From: Eulemur rufifrons
Taxonomy: Eukaryota > Chordata > Mammalia > Primates > Lemuridae
Direction of reading: 5' to 3'
NCBI RefSeq assembly: GCF_041146395.1
Contig: NC_090989.1
Coordinates: forward strand, 286,427,343 to 286,491,342
DNA length: 64,000 nucleotides
In this document: positions 29,705 through 42,145 of the stretch, piece after piece
Position numbering within the stretch: the stretch's first letter is position 1
Layout of the letters: each line of letters begins with the position of its first letter
Made by a program: the position numbers and the translations under genes
The notes under the pieces: generated by a model
Told to the model about the DNA's origin: nothing
The model's input: only the letters and a program-made list of their open reading frames with translations
The model's database searches: none

Positions 29705-32700
29705 AAAAAAATTAGAGTTTTGATTTTGAGCTGACTGTAGATTCATAATATGCAGTTGTAATAAATGATAGAAAGACAACAGTGTACTCATCACCCAGGT
29801 CCCCGAAAGGTGACATCTTACAGAACCATAATACAAAATCAGAGCCAGGATGTTGGTGTTGACAGAGTCAAGACACAGAACACGTCACCACCTCGAGGCT
29901 TTGTGACGCTTCTGATGGCCACACCCGCCTCTCCCCACCTCCTCCTCCCTGGTCCCCGGCAAGCACTAGTGCCGTCTCCACGCCTAGGATCGTGTCCGTT
30001 CAGCCGTGCCGTGTAAGGGCCATCCCGCCTCTCAACGGGCCTCTCCATGCCGCACGGTGCTCTGCAGACTGGCCCAGAGCGTCGTGCGTGTGGGTCACAG
30101 TTTGCAGCGCTCATTGCGGGGCAGTGTCGCATCCTGCGGGTGGACTGCAGTCTGTTTAACCCTTTGCCCGTTGAAAGGCATCTGGGCTGTTTCCAGTTTG
30201 GGGAGTGTTCTGAACGGAGCTGCTGTACACATTCACGCGCGGGTGTTTATGTGAATGTAAGTTTTCATTTCTCTGGGGTGAATGCAACTATCAGACCATA
30301 CATATTGCAGTTGCATGTTTAGTTTTTTAAGAAACTGCCTGACTGTTGGCCCGGTGGATGTCCCATCTCACACATGTCACCTTCCCACGGGGCAGCGTGC
30401 GAGGACCCGTCTTCCCCACGTCCGCACTTGCGTGTGGTGGTGCCACTGTTGTTTGTTCCGGCTGTGCCGGTGGGCGTGTGGGATCGTCCTGTGGCTTCGC
30501 TCTGCGTGTCCGCGTGGCCGTGGCAGGGGCGTCTCTTCCTGGGTGTCTGCCGGCAGGACGTCCTTTGTGCTGAAGTGTCTGCTCCAGTGTTTTGCACGTG
30601 CCCCGACTGGCCTGTTTGACACCAGTCTATTGTTACACATACGGTTTTCAGATATTTTTCCCAGTCTGTAGCTTTTTTTGTTTTTTCATTTTCTTAAAAG
30701 GGATTTTGTAGAACAAAAGTTTTAAATTTTGATGAAGTTCCTTTTTTGAATTTTCCTTTTATGGATTAGGCTTGTGGTGCTACGTCTAAGATCTCTGAGA
30801 TCATGAAGATTTTCTCCTGTGATTTTTTGTTTCCTAAAAGTTTTATTGTTTTATATTTTACAGGTTAAGTTTGGGATCCATTGTGAGTTAATTTTTGTAT
30901 GAGGTGTGAGGTTCAGGTTGAGGGTTTTGTCTTGTGGATGTCCGGTTGTTCTAGCGCCATTTGTGGTAAGGCCTGGATTTCCTCCACTGAATTGTTTTAT
31001 ACCTTTGTCAAAAATCGGTCGGGCGTGTCTGTGTGGGTCAATTTCTGTGTCCTTTATTGGGTTCCATCCGTCTGTGTCCACTGCTCCACGGCACCCTGCA
31101 GTCTTGATCATATGTGGTAAGTCTTGAAATCGGGTAGAAATTATTTTAGCTGTTTTAGTTTCTTTGCCTTCCATATAAATTTTAGAATAATTTTGTCAAT
31201 ATATGTAAATAGTCTTGATAGGAATTGTATAAAACCTGTAGGCTAATTTGGAGAGAGTCGGCACTTTATGATGTTGAGTCTTCCAGTCTGTAAACATGTA
31301 CATCTCTCCATTTATGCAGATCCTCTGTGACGTATTTCATCAGCGTTTTTAGTTTTCAGGATGCAAGTCCTGTACATGATTTGTTATATTTACATCTAAG
31401 TATTTCTTTAATTTTTGTGTGAGTATAAATGGCATTGCATTTTTCATTTTGGTGTCCATGTCTCTTGCTAGTATATAGAAAAAACATAGGTTTTTATATG
31501 TTTGTCTTATGTCCTATAACCTTGCTGACCTTACTTATTAGTTCTAAGAGATTTTTTTTGGTAGATTCCCTGGAATTTTCTGTGCTGACAAACATATGAT
31601 CTGCAGATAGGAATAGTTTCGCTTCTTCCTTTCGAATCCACATGCCTTATGTGTCTTTTTCTTGCCTTGTCGCGTCGGCTAGAACTTCCAGTGCTGTGTT
31701 GAATGAGAGTGGTGAGAGTGAACGTCTTTACTGTGTCCCTAATATTCGGAGGAAAATATTCAGACTTTAGCCATTAAGTATGACGTTGACTGTAGGTTTT
31801 TGTATAATAGATGCCTTTATTAAGCTGAGGCAGTTCCCTTCCACCCCAATTTTCTGAGTGTTTTTTTTTTTTTATCATAAATGAGTATTGGGATGCTGTT
31901 TTTGCATTGGTACGATCATGTGATTTTTCTTCTTTACAATGCTCGTATGGTAGATTATAATGATTGATTTTTGAGTATTGAACTAGCCTTACATCCCTGG
32001 AATAGACACGGTCATAGTATATAATGCTTTTTATATTGCTAGATTCTATTTACTAAAATCTGTTAAGGACAAATTGTTAAGGATTTTACATCTATATTCA
32101 TGAAGGCTATTGGTCTGTAGTTTTTTTATTCTTTGGACTGTGTTTGTCTGGTTTTGATGTCAGGATAATACAAGCTTCAGAAAATAAATTTGGAAATGTT
32201 CTCCCTCTTCTATTTTCTAGAAACTTTTGTGTAAAAATGGTGTTAGTTCTTCTTTAAGTGTTTTGTAGAATTCTGCAGTGAATCCAATTGTCCCTGGAGA
32301 TTTTTTTTTTGAGAGTTTTAAAATTACGAATTCAGTTTTCCTCCTACTTATGGGAATATTCAAATTATCTATTTCATATTGAGAGAGTTGTATAGTTTGT
32401 GTTTTTGAGGAAGTGGTCCATTTAGTCCAAATTGTCAAATTCATGTGTATAGAGTTCATGGTATTTTATTATTATTATTTTGATGTCTGTAGGATTTGTA
32501 ATGACATCTCTTGTTTCATTTATTGTATTGGTTATTTTTGTCTCTTTTTTTTGTCAGTCTTGCTAGAGGTTTCTCAATTATATCAATATTTTTCAAAGAA
32601 CCAGCTCTTTGTTTATTTGATTTTCTCTTTTTTTGTTTACAATTTCACTTATTTCTACCCTTATTTTATTATTTCTTTCATTCTGTTTGCTTTGAGTTTT

Positions 32701-32928
32701 TTTACTATTCATTTTTTCAGTTCTTGTGGCAAGACAAATAATTTGAGACTTTTGTATTTTCTTTCTTTTCTCAAGATAGGGTCTTGCTCTGTCGCGTGGA
32801 CTAGAGTGCAGTGGCATCATCACAGCTCACAGTGACCTCAAACTGCTTTTTTTAAAAAAAAATGACATCGATTCATATTGTCTAAAATTTGTTGCCATTT
32901 CATAATGTGTACATCTGTATTTTTAAAA
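29705..32928 (-). repeat. Old L1 (L1M-type), reverse strand, long remnant
   Basis: Begins with an antisense 3' UTR-like part (29705-30640) and continues through antisense ORF2. On the reverse strand the window 32459-32217 translates to a recognisable L1 ORF2 segment (KKSPGTIGFTAEFYKTLKEE), just ahead of the reverse transcriptase. Stops and frame changes are frequent. An old partial Alu lies at 32772-32848. Confidence 0.85.
32772..32848 (-). mobile_element. Partial Alu, reverse orientation
   Basis: AGATAGGGTCTTGCTCTGTC through GTGACCTCAAACTGC, about 77 bases of one monomer, embedded in old L1. Confidence 0.65.
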
Positions 32929-33591
<663 letters not shown>

Positions 33592-33988
33592 TGGTATGAA
33601 TGTTTGTGTCCCCTCCAAAGTTCATGTTGAAACTTAATCTCTAATGCAGCAGCATTAAGCTGTGGAACCTTTAGGAGATGATTAGGCCATGACGGCTCCA
33701 CCCTCATGGATGGGATTAGTGCCTTAAGAAAGGGCTGGAAGGAGCTAGCTGGGCCCTTTCTGTCCTTCCGTCTCCTTGGCCACCTGAAGACACAGTGTCC
33801 CTCCCTGCAGAAGGCGCAGCGTCAAGGTGCTGTCTTGGAAGCCGTGTCTTGCCCTTATCAGACACCGACTCTGTTGGCCTCTTGATTTGGATTTCTCAGC
33901 CTCCAGAACTGTGAGAAATAAATTTCTATTATTTATAAATTACTCAGTCTTAGGTAGTCTGTTATAGCAGCAGAAATGGCCTAAGACA
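33592..33988 (+). mobile_element. Solitary MaLR-type LTR (MLT1-like), forward orientation
   Basis: About 397 bases with the pattern of mammalian MaLR LTRs: TGGTATGAATGTTTGTGTCC at the start, GATGATTAGGCCATGA in the U3 part, CAGACACCGACTCTG, then CCAGAACTGTGAGAAATAAA with the polyadenylation signal, ending GGCCTAAGACA. There is no internal retroviral sequence on either side, so it is a solo LTR left by recombination. Subfamily not determined. Confidence 0.75.
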
Positions 33989-34004
33989 TACATGTTTGGG
34001 ATTA

Positions 34005-34346
34005 CTATGTCTTCTTCTTTTTTTTTTTTTTTTTTTGAGACAGAGTCTCACTCTGCTGCCTGGGCTAGAGTGCCCTGGCGTCAGCCTAACTCACAGCAAC
34101 CTCAGACTCCTGGGCTCAAGCGATCCTCCTGCCTCAGCCTCCCGAGTAGCTGGGACTACAGGCATGCGCCACCATGCCCAGCTAATTTTTTCTATATATA
34201 TATTTTAGCTGTCCGTATAATTTCTTTCTAATTTTAGTAGAGACGGGGTCTCGAACTCCTGAGCTCAAACAATCCTCCTGCCTTGGCCTCCCAGAGTGCT
34301 AGGATTACAGGCGTGAGCCACCGCACCCGGCCTGCTATGTCTTCTT
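34005..34346 (-). mobile_element. Strepsirrhine-type Alu (older tier) with 12-bp duplication
   Basis: Body about 34019-34332, flanked by CTATGTCTTCTT at 34005-34016 and 34335-34346. It has the lemur-type mid-segment but not the AGTG insertion, and it has lost the CTCTTGCTCAGGCTGG block after GGGGTCTCG. Confidence 0.92.
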
Positions 34347-36298
34347 GACAGATTTCATTCATAAATGTCCCTCTGTGTCTCTGGTAATTTTATTTGCTCC
34401 GAAGTCTACTTTATCTGATGTAAATATAGTCACTGCTGCTTTTTTTGCTTAATATTTACATAATATGTCTTTTTCTATCCTTTTTCTTTCAACTTGCCTA
34501 TATTTCAACACGTTATATTTGAAATGAGGTTTTTGTAGACAGCATATAGTTGGGTCATGTTTTGTAGTTCACTATACCAATTCTGTCTTTTTCTTTTTTG
34601 CTTATTTATACCATTTACATTTGATATAATTATTGATATGTTAGAATTTAGGTCCGGTGTTTTATTTTTTGCTTTCTATTTGATCTGTTTTTCATTTTTT
34701 CTGGTTTCTTTTTCCTGCCTTCCAGCAGGATTTCATCTTGATTTATCTATAGTATTTTTCAGTGTATCTCTTGTATAGGTTTTTTAATGGTTGCACTAAG
34801 TATTACATTCTATGTGCATAACTTATTCTGGTCTCCTGGTATTGTTAATTTTTCAGTTCAAGTGAAGTATAGAAATCTTATGTCCCGTTACCTTGCCCTT
34901 TTTATAATATACTTATCTTAAATATTTCCTCTGCATATATTTAGAACCACATCAGAGAATGCTATAATTTTTGCTTTACCCATCAAACATAATTCAGAAA
35001 ACTTAAAGGGAGAAATAAATTGTATTGTATTTACCCATATTTTTACTCTTTCCATTGTTCTTTCTTCCTAATGGTCAACAATTCCTTTTTTCCATCATAT
35101 TCTTTCTGCTTAGAGAAATTCCTTTCATTATTCTTTTAGGATTGGTCCGATGGTAACAAGTTTTCTTATTATTTATTCATCTGAGAATGAACTTGACTTT
35201 TCCTTTATACCTCAAAGATATTTTTGCTGTGTATAGATGTCCAGGTTGATAATTCTTTTCTTTTAGCACCTGAAAATGCTGTGCAGTTTCCTTCTGACCT
35301 CCATAATTTATGATGAGAAATCACTGTCAGCTGAATTGCTTTTCCATATGCAGAAGGTGTTGTCCTTATCTTTCTGTTTTCGAGATTTTTCCTTTGTTTT
35401 TAGTTTTTGGAAGTTTGACTATCATGTATCTTGCTTTGAATATCTTTGACTTGATCCTCTTTGGGATTCACTCAGCTTCTTGAATCTGCAGGTTTATGTG
35501 TTATGCCAAATTTGGGGAGTTTTCAGCCATTCTATCTTTGAGTACTTTTCAGCCCTGACCTTTCTCCTTTCCTTGCGGAACTCTGCTGACATTAATATTA
35601 TAGTTCCATAGGTCCTCAAGGCTCTGTTGTTGTTATTTCTTTTTTTTTTTTTTTTCCCTTAAGTCTACTTTTTCTCTGCTCATAGTGGGTAATTTCCATT
35701 ATTCTATCATTTGTTCATTGATTCTTTCCTCTGTCACTTCTATTCTTCTATTGAGTCCATCATATTCATTTTGGTTTTTGTATTTTTCAGGTATAAAATT
35801 TTCACCTGATTCTTCTTTAATCTTTTAAAAAATTTTTAATTATTATGAGTACATAATATTTGTATATATTATAGGGTACATGTGATGTTTTGATATAGGC
35901 ATACAAAGTATATTAATCAAATCAGGGTAACTGGGGTGTCCATCACCTCAGGCATTTATCATTTCTTTCTGTTAGGAATGTTCCACTTCCACTCTTTTAG
36001 TTACTTTAAAGTATACTCTAACTTTGCTTTAATCTTTTATTTCTTTGATGATATTTTCCTTTTTTTCTAGTTTGTTTCAAGCATGTTTGTAATTGTTATG
36101 GAAGCATTTTTGTCATAACTGCTTTGAAATCTTTAATTCTAACGTGTGTTATCGGGTGTTGGCATCTATTGATCGCCTTTTTTAATTTAGGTTGAGATCT
36201 TCCTGTTTTTTTGTATGATGAGTGATTTTTTTTTTTAATTGAAACTTAGACATTTCCACGTAATTTTCTGAGACTCTGGATCTTATTTAAACCTTTGA
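34347..36298 (-). repeat. Old L1 5'/ORF-region remnant, reverse strand
   Basis: AT-rich antisense L1 sequence. The part from about 35240 to 35430 (CACCTGAAAATGCTGTGCAG, TTCCTTCTGACCTCCAT) is a diverged copy of the sequence at the right edge of the window (63855-64000), confirming a dispersed family. A different L1-like block covers 35830-36010. Confidence 0.65.
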
Positions 36299-36640
36299 GG
36301 CTGGGCGCGGTGGCTCACGCCTGTAATCCTAACAGTCTGGAAGGTCAAGGCGGGTGGATTGCTCAAGGTCAGGAGTTCGAGACCAGCCTGAGTAAGAGTG
36401 AGACCCCGTCTCTACTAAAACTAGAAAGAAAGTAGCTGGACAACTAAAAATATACAGAAAAAATTAGCCGGGCATGGTGGCGCATGCCTGTAGTCCCAGC
36501 TACTCGGGAGGGTCAGGCAGGAGGATCGCTCGAGCCCAGGAGTTTGAGGTTGCTGTGAGCTAGGCTGACGCCACGGCACTCTAGCCCGGGCAACAGAGCG
36601 AGACGGTGTCTCAAAATAAATAAATAAATAAATAAAATAA
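36299..36640 (+). mobile_element. Strepsirrhine-type Alu, forward orientation
   Basis: GGCTGGGCGCGGTGGCTCAC through GACGGTGTCTCAAAATAAAT with an (AAAT)n tail. It has the lemur-type linker (GGACAACTAAAAATATACAG) in diverged form and lacks the AGTG insertion. Confidence 0.92.
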
Positions 36641-39394
36641 ACCCTCGCTTTATCCTCTCTGAGCTCGATCTGTAAGCGGATGTGCTGCCTTGTCACTTCC
36701 AGGTGACAGGCAGAAATCCAGGTTCCCGCTTGACCTCCTCATCACTGCAGGGGGGGTATGGCCCCCACTTTGCAGACTCGAAACTGAGAGGGGCTCAGTT
36801 ACCCTGTCTGCCCAATATCATGCAGACAGAAGGTCAAGGACTGGAGTAGGGATTCTAGCTGGACTGAGCTGCAGCCCGTGCTCCTAACCTCTGAGCTGCC
36901 CTGGCTCTAGGAGTGAAATTTACCGTAAAGCGAAGGGTCTGATGGAGTGGCCTGGAAGCGTCTCCTCCTGAGGTTTCCATGGCTGCTGACCAGGTCACGT
37001 CCCAGGTCATAGTGGCCTTACTGGCCAGAGCTTTGCTGCCCCTGACCTCTTCTGAGCTGGGTAGGGCACTCCAGCTGGCCCAGTGTCCCAGTGGAGGTGG
37101 GGGTGGCAAGGGTCATCCACTTTGCCCTGAAGGAGTTAGTCTGGGGCCTGGACCCCATGTTGTCCACTCTGTGGGCCACACTCTGTCCTGTAGCCCCTCT
37201 TTAGGGAGAGGATGACTGCATGTGACTGGAGCCTTCCTGTACTTTGGGCAGGTCCTGTGGTACTCTCTTGCATGTGAGGCTGGCCTCAGTGTGTGTCACC
37301 GTGTCACTGTGCAGGGCACAGGGCCCTGGGTCATGTCATTGCAATCTGGGTCTCCTGGCTACAGACCCAGATCCAGGCCCCAGCTCCACCTGCTCCTGGG
37401 TTGTGAGCCTGGGCACGTCAGAGGTGCTGTCTGAACCTCGGTCTCCTCTGTAGGAACCATGTGACGGTGCCGACCTTTGGGTGCCATGAGAGACCCTGGC
37501 ATGTAGACAGCTCATGGCATTTTTGTTGGAATGAGATACGAGTGTTGTACACTGTTGGGTGTGTCATCAGAAATGGGATTCCCCACGTGCTGAGCCTCGC
37601 CCTTCTTCACCCTGCCTGAAGTCTCCTGGGTTTGGTGCAGGCCGGGCGCCTCTAGTGCAGGGGAGGAGGAACCTGGGAGCGCTGGGCTTGTGCTTCTCGC
37701 CCCGTTGGAATGGAGATTGGGGTGGGAGGCTGAGAGGAGGCTGTGGCATCTTTGGCTGAGACCCACAGGCCAGCTGTCTCCGTGGCAACCAATAGCAGTC
37801 TCCTGGGTGCAAAGCAACACCTGGAAAGTCCGTGACAAAGTAGTTCCTGGAAATGATGCCCCCTACCACGCAGTAGCCCGCTTTGCTCCCATGTCAACCC
37901 AGCTGGGAGCAGTGAGCAGTCTGCCTGGGCCGGGGGACCGGGGACCCCCTCTCCTGCACATTGTGAGCTGGGACTGAGATATGTGGTGTGGGTGCCAATG
38001 GCGTACTTTGGGCAGGGCACCCTTGACCTGTGGAGCCTCACGTGCCTCCTTTCCCCATCCCTTGCTGGTGACAGTCATAGTCCAAGGTCACTGGTGCCTG
38101 TGCCTTGGTCACTGAGCATGATGTGTGCTGCTGTCACTGGGCACAGCTCATGGCAGCCTTATTGCCGACCATGGGATCCTCATGCTGTTGTCTGCACATC
38201 AGAGACGATGGCCTGGATGCTCAGATACGCCGGGCACCTTCCCCACGTCCAACCTCCAGGCAGACATAGGCTCTGACTTGAATTTTGGTCACCTGGGTCC
38301 CAGGCTCCTGGTCCTAGGGGTTCAGGTTCCTCCAAGCATGCCCTGCTGAGCCCAGGGTGTGTCGGGTCAGGGTGGAAGGGGTGTCCCCAGCCCCCAGCCT
38401 TGGCAGGGCCTGAGCTTCCTAAAAGGGGCTGGGCGGTATCCCTGAAATGCCCCCTGGCTCAGCCCCCAGAAGGGACAGGAGTCTCATCCCAAATCACCGT
38501 TGCCGAAGTCTTGGTCTCTCCAAGGCAGTGGGATGGGCATCTTCATTCCAGACCCTTCTCGCTAATTTATTGTCCCGACCGAGACGTTTTTGAGCGTCCC
38601 AGGAGATGCTTGCAGCAGTTGTGCTGGGACATGGAAGAGTCTGGGCAGCTGGAGACATGGAGTCACCCTGTGCTCCCTTTGCTGGGGCTCGGCAACGTGG
38701 GAGCCTCACGTAGAGCTGCCGGCTCAGCCCAGGGTGGGAGCAGAGGATGTCTTCCCCCGTGGCACGGGGTGACAACTGCCCCTCCTCTGGGGGACAAGCT
38801 TGTGCCCAGCAGGGCAGGGACCCGTTCAGATGGTCCTCACCATCCGTGTTGTGGCTCTGGTAGCTGTGCCCCACCGGTTCCAGCGCACATGCGTGTGGGC
38901 TGGGGTCTGTGGGCTCCCCAGGCTCAGCGCAGACCCAGGTGGATGGGGCAGGGCAGCAAGAAGCAAAGAGGGGTGCAAGGGCAGGCCAGGGTGGCCACCC
39001 AGATGCACGGGGCCTGGGGACCGCCAGCAGTTTCTTGTAGACAAGAGACAGCCGTCAGGTCCCAGCCACCTCTGGCCGCTATTGGCATTTTCAGAAATGG
39101 GGAGATCTGGGGGTGTGGCTGGGCCGGGAAGGGTGGGGGTAGATAGAGCAGGCCTGGCTGGGACGTGTCCCAGATGTTCCCGCACAGGTGGCTGTTGAAG
39201 GCAGGGTGACCTCTGAGGTGACACTTAGGGTATGTGGTGATAAATACTAGCTGGGACCCAGCCCTGGGGCATGTGGGTGCGTTCCCGGGTTAGGGTGAGG
39301 GTCTCCCCTTCCTCCACTCTGGAGTGGCTGGGAGCCTCCCCCACCTTAGGTGCCAGTATGAGAACAGCACTTTGCAAGGGGGACTGCTGGTGTG
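36641..39394. other. CACNA1B: Unique intron 3 sequence
   Basis: Moderate-GC DNA without dispersed repeats or recognisable gene. Short open frames on both strands have no family features. Confidence 0.55.
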
Positions 39395-40085
39395 CCGTGT
39401 GTCCCCGGGTCTGTGCCGTGTGTCCCCGGGTCTGTGCCGTGTGTCCCTGTGTCTGTGTCTGTGTATCCCTGGGTCTGTGCCATGTGTCCCCGGGTCTGTG
39501 CCGTGTATCCCCGTGTCTGTGTCTGTGTGTCCCTGTCTGTGCCGGTCCCTGTGTCTGTGTCTGTGTATCCCTGGGTCTGTGCCGTGTGTCCCTGTGTCTG
39601 TGTCTGTGTGTCCCTGTCTGTGCCGTGTGTCCCTGTGTCTGTGCTGTGTGTCCCTGTCTGTGCCGTGTGTCCCTGTGTCTGTGCTGTGTGTCCCTGTCTG
39701 TGCCGTGTGTCCCTGTGTCTGTGTCTCTCTGTGTCTGTGCTGTGTGTCCCCCCATGTCTGTGCCGTGTGACCCTGTGTCTGTGCTGTGTGTCTGAGTGTC
39801 TCTGTGTCTGTGCCATGTGTCTCTGTGTCTGTGCCATGTGTCCCTGTGTCTGTGCCGTGTGTCCCTGTATCCCTGTGTCTGTGCTGTGTGTCTGAGTGTC
39901 TCTGTGTCTGTGTCCCTGTGTCTGTGTCTGTGTCCCTGTGTCTGTGTCTCTCTGTGTCTGTGCCGTGTGTCCCTGTGTCTGTGCCGTGTGTCCCTGTATC
40001 CCTGTGTCTGTGCTGTGTGTCTGAGTGTCCCTGTGTCTGTGTCGTGTGTCCCTGTGTCCCTGTGTCTGTGCCGTGTGTCCGTGGT
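39395..40085. repeat. Degenerate minisatellite of TGTGTCCC/TGTGTCTGTG units
   Basis: About 690 bases built from TGTGTCCCTGTGTCTGTGCC-like words with units of roughly 12-24 bases, plus variants CCCGGGTCTG, GTATCCCTG and CTGAGTGTCTC. A longer block (CCCTGTATCCCTGTGTCTGT) recurs at about 39860 and 39990, so part of the array was duplicated in larger steps. Reverse-strand frames rich in DTGT-H-R words follow from the repeat and are not a gene. Confidence 0.93.
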
Positions 40086-41839
40086 CTAGGATGTGTGTCT
40101 GTGGCTTCTCTTGTTGCTGTGCTGTGCTCATGTGCCCATGGTGCTGTGTTTGAGCACATGCCACCCTCCTGTGTGTGTCCGTGTGTCCTCATGTTCACGC
40201 CATGTGCGTGTGACCTGGGGCTGCTCCATTTACGGAGGGTACCTGGCCTGGGGGCTGGGCTGGCAGTCGTCACGGCGGGGCATGTCTGTGTGCTCTGAGC
40301 ACTGAGTCCCTGTGTACTTTATGTAGTTACAATTGATATAAAAATTTGCATTTTATTTTTTTCTTTTTTATAACAGCTTTTTGAGGCAACATTCCAATTC
40401 CAAAACTTTGACCCTTTTTCAGCGTCCAATTCAGTGGGTTTTAGCACATCCACAGAGTTGTGCGGCCATCGCCAAGGTCTGATTGCGTCCCCTCCCCGCC
40501 CACCCCTGAGGCGCTTCCAGCGTGAGGCCTCGTGTGGGGCTCGTTTCCCGCAGGGGAACTCGAGGTGCGTCCCTCGTCCCTGGGCACTGTTGTTGGTGGC
40601 AGGGTCTGCCTGCTGCCCACGGACACGTGCTGGTTCGGGGCCACCCCCTGTGTGAGGACGGGACGGTTCCCACAGCGGCCGGGTGCGCGTGTTCAGACGT
40701 TTCGCGGCTCACGGGACATTTTGCCAGCTGCTTCCAGCGTGCGGCGTCAGTTTACGCTCTCACAGGTTCTGTTGAAATCATTAGTTTTGATGCCGGCGTT
40801 GCTGCTGCTGGTCTCATACCTGCAGAGCGCGTGTTAATTTATTGGGTGCAAACCCGTCCCTCACGGCTAGTTTTCCTCTCAGTTTCCGTTACCCGGGAGC
40901 TTGGGCACGGGCACACGTTGCCGTGTTGGCTTTCCTAAGGCATCTGTGCGGTTCTGGGAATTCCGTGCTCCTCCTCCAGACGTGCTGGGTGCGTGCTGCC
41001 TTCCAGGCCCGGGCCGGCCCGGGGCGGAGGAGGAGAGCGCGCGTGGGAGCCACGGCCGCCCGGGCCGGTGCTGCAGGACTCGGCGCCAGCCGGACATGCT
41101 CGGATGCAAGGACGTGTGCTACAGTTCCCCTCCTGCTATTTTTGTTAATGTGACATCTTTAATTAAAATTCCTGAAAGTTATTTTATTTAGTATTTTGTT
41201 ATTTCAGTGGAGGATAAACATTTTTCTTTTCTGTATAAATAAAAAATAGTTATTTTCTCACTTTAACATGTTCATTATAGAAAAGAATAAAAACAATGGC
41301 CTGTAATCCCACCACTGTTGTTAGCATTCTGAGCTATTTCCTTCCGTCCAGACTTTTTCTATGTGCAGCTCTTTTAATACACAATTCAGTACACCCTGGC
41401 GTGGGGTCACACTCAGGGGTGCTGAGGCCATCCGGCGTCCCTGTGGGCAGGCGTCCCTGAGACACAGTGAGGCCCATCGCTCTGGGTGTTCTCTGGAGGG
41501 ACAGTCCCGCCTCACGGGTGGACCAGTCGGATCCCTACTGTCTAGGGTTTCGGTATTTCCAATCTCGCTTTTACAGATAAAGACAGAACACGCACGTGGG
41601 TCTTTACCACACCTGGGATTATTTCCTTGAGGCAAATGCCTAGAAGTTGGATGACCTTTTATTTCTTCTGTAAATTATAATATTAAAAAATTCTCCCCTT
41701 GCTATCATTTGGTTTTGCTTCCTTTACGATACATTGAAGTGCTTTTACGTAAAGCAGGCTCTCTCTCTGTGTCTGCGCTTGGGCCTGTTGGTGCTCTCTC
41801 TTGGTGTCCTTTCCTGCGGTCCAGTTCCTTAGCTCAGAG
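40086..41839 (-). repeat. Mixed intronic sequence with old L1 3' parts, reverse strand
   Basis: 40360-40870 and 41130-41700 show antisense L1 3' UTR-like words (TAACAGCTTTTTGAGGCAAC, AATTCAGTGGGTTTTAGCAC). In between is a GC-rich patch (40940-41110) without identity. Boundaries are approximate. Confidence 0.5.
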
Positions 41840-42145
41840 TGATTTTTTTTTTTTTTTTTTTAACAGAACGGCCTCACTCTCTGCCACCCAGGCTGGAGTG
41901 CAGTGGCCCAATCACAGCTCACTGCAGCTTTGAACTCCTGGGCTCAAGTGAACCTCCTGCCTCAGCCTCCGAGTCGCTGAGACTACAGGTGTGCGCCACC
42001 ACGCCTGGCTAATGTTTTCATTTTTTGTAGAGATGGGGTCTTGCTGTGTTGCCCAGGCTGGTCTTGAACTCCTGGCCTCAAGTGATCCTCCCACCTCGGC
42101 CGCCTGGAGTGCTGGGATTACGGGCGAGAGCCACCACGCCCGGCC
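41840..42145 (-). mobile_element. Old Alu (J-like), reverse orientation
   Basis: T-run at 41842-41861, then GCCACCCAGGCTGGAGTGCA through GCCACCACGCCCGGCC. The middle is CATTTTTTGTAGAGATGGGG, the ancestral form. Confidence 0.9.

Noticed and set aside
39290..40273. Reverse-strand open frame of 327 codons with Asp-Thr-Gly-Thr and His-Arg repeats
   Set aside because: Read-through of the TGTGTCCC array; neighbouring frames are equally open.
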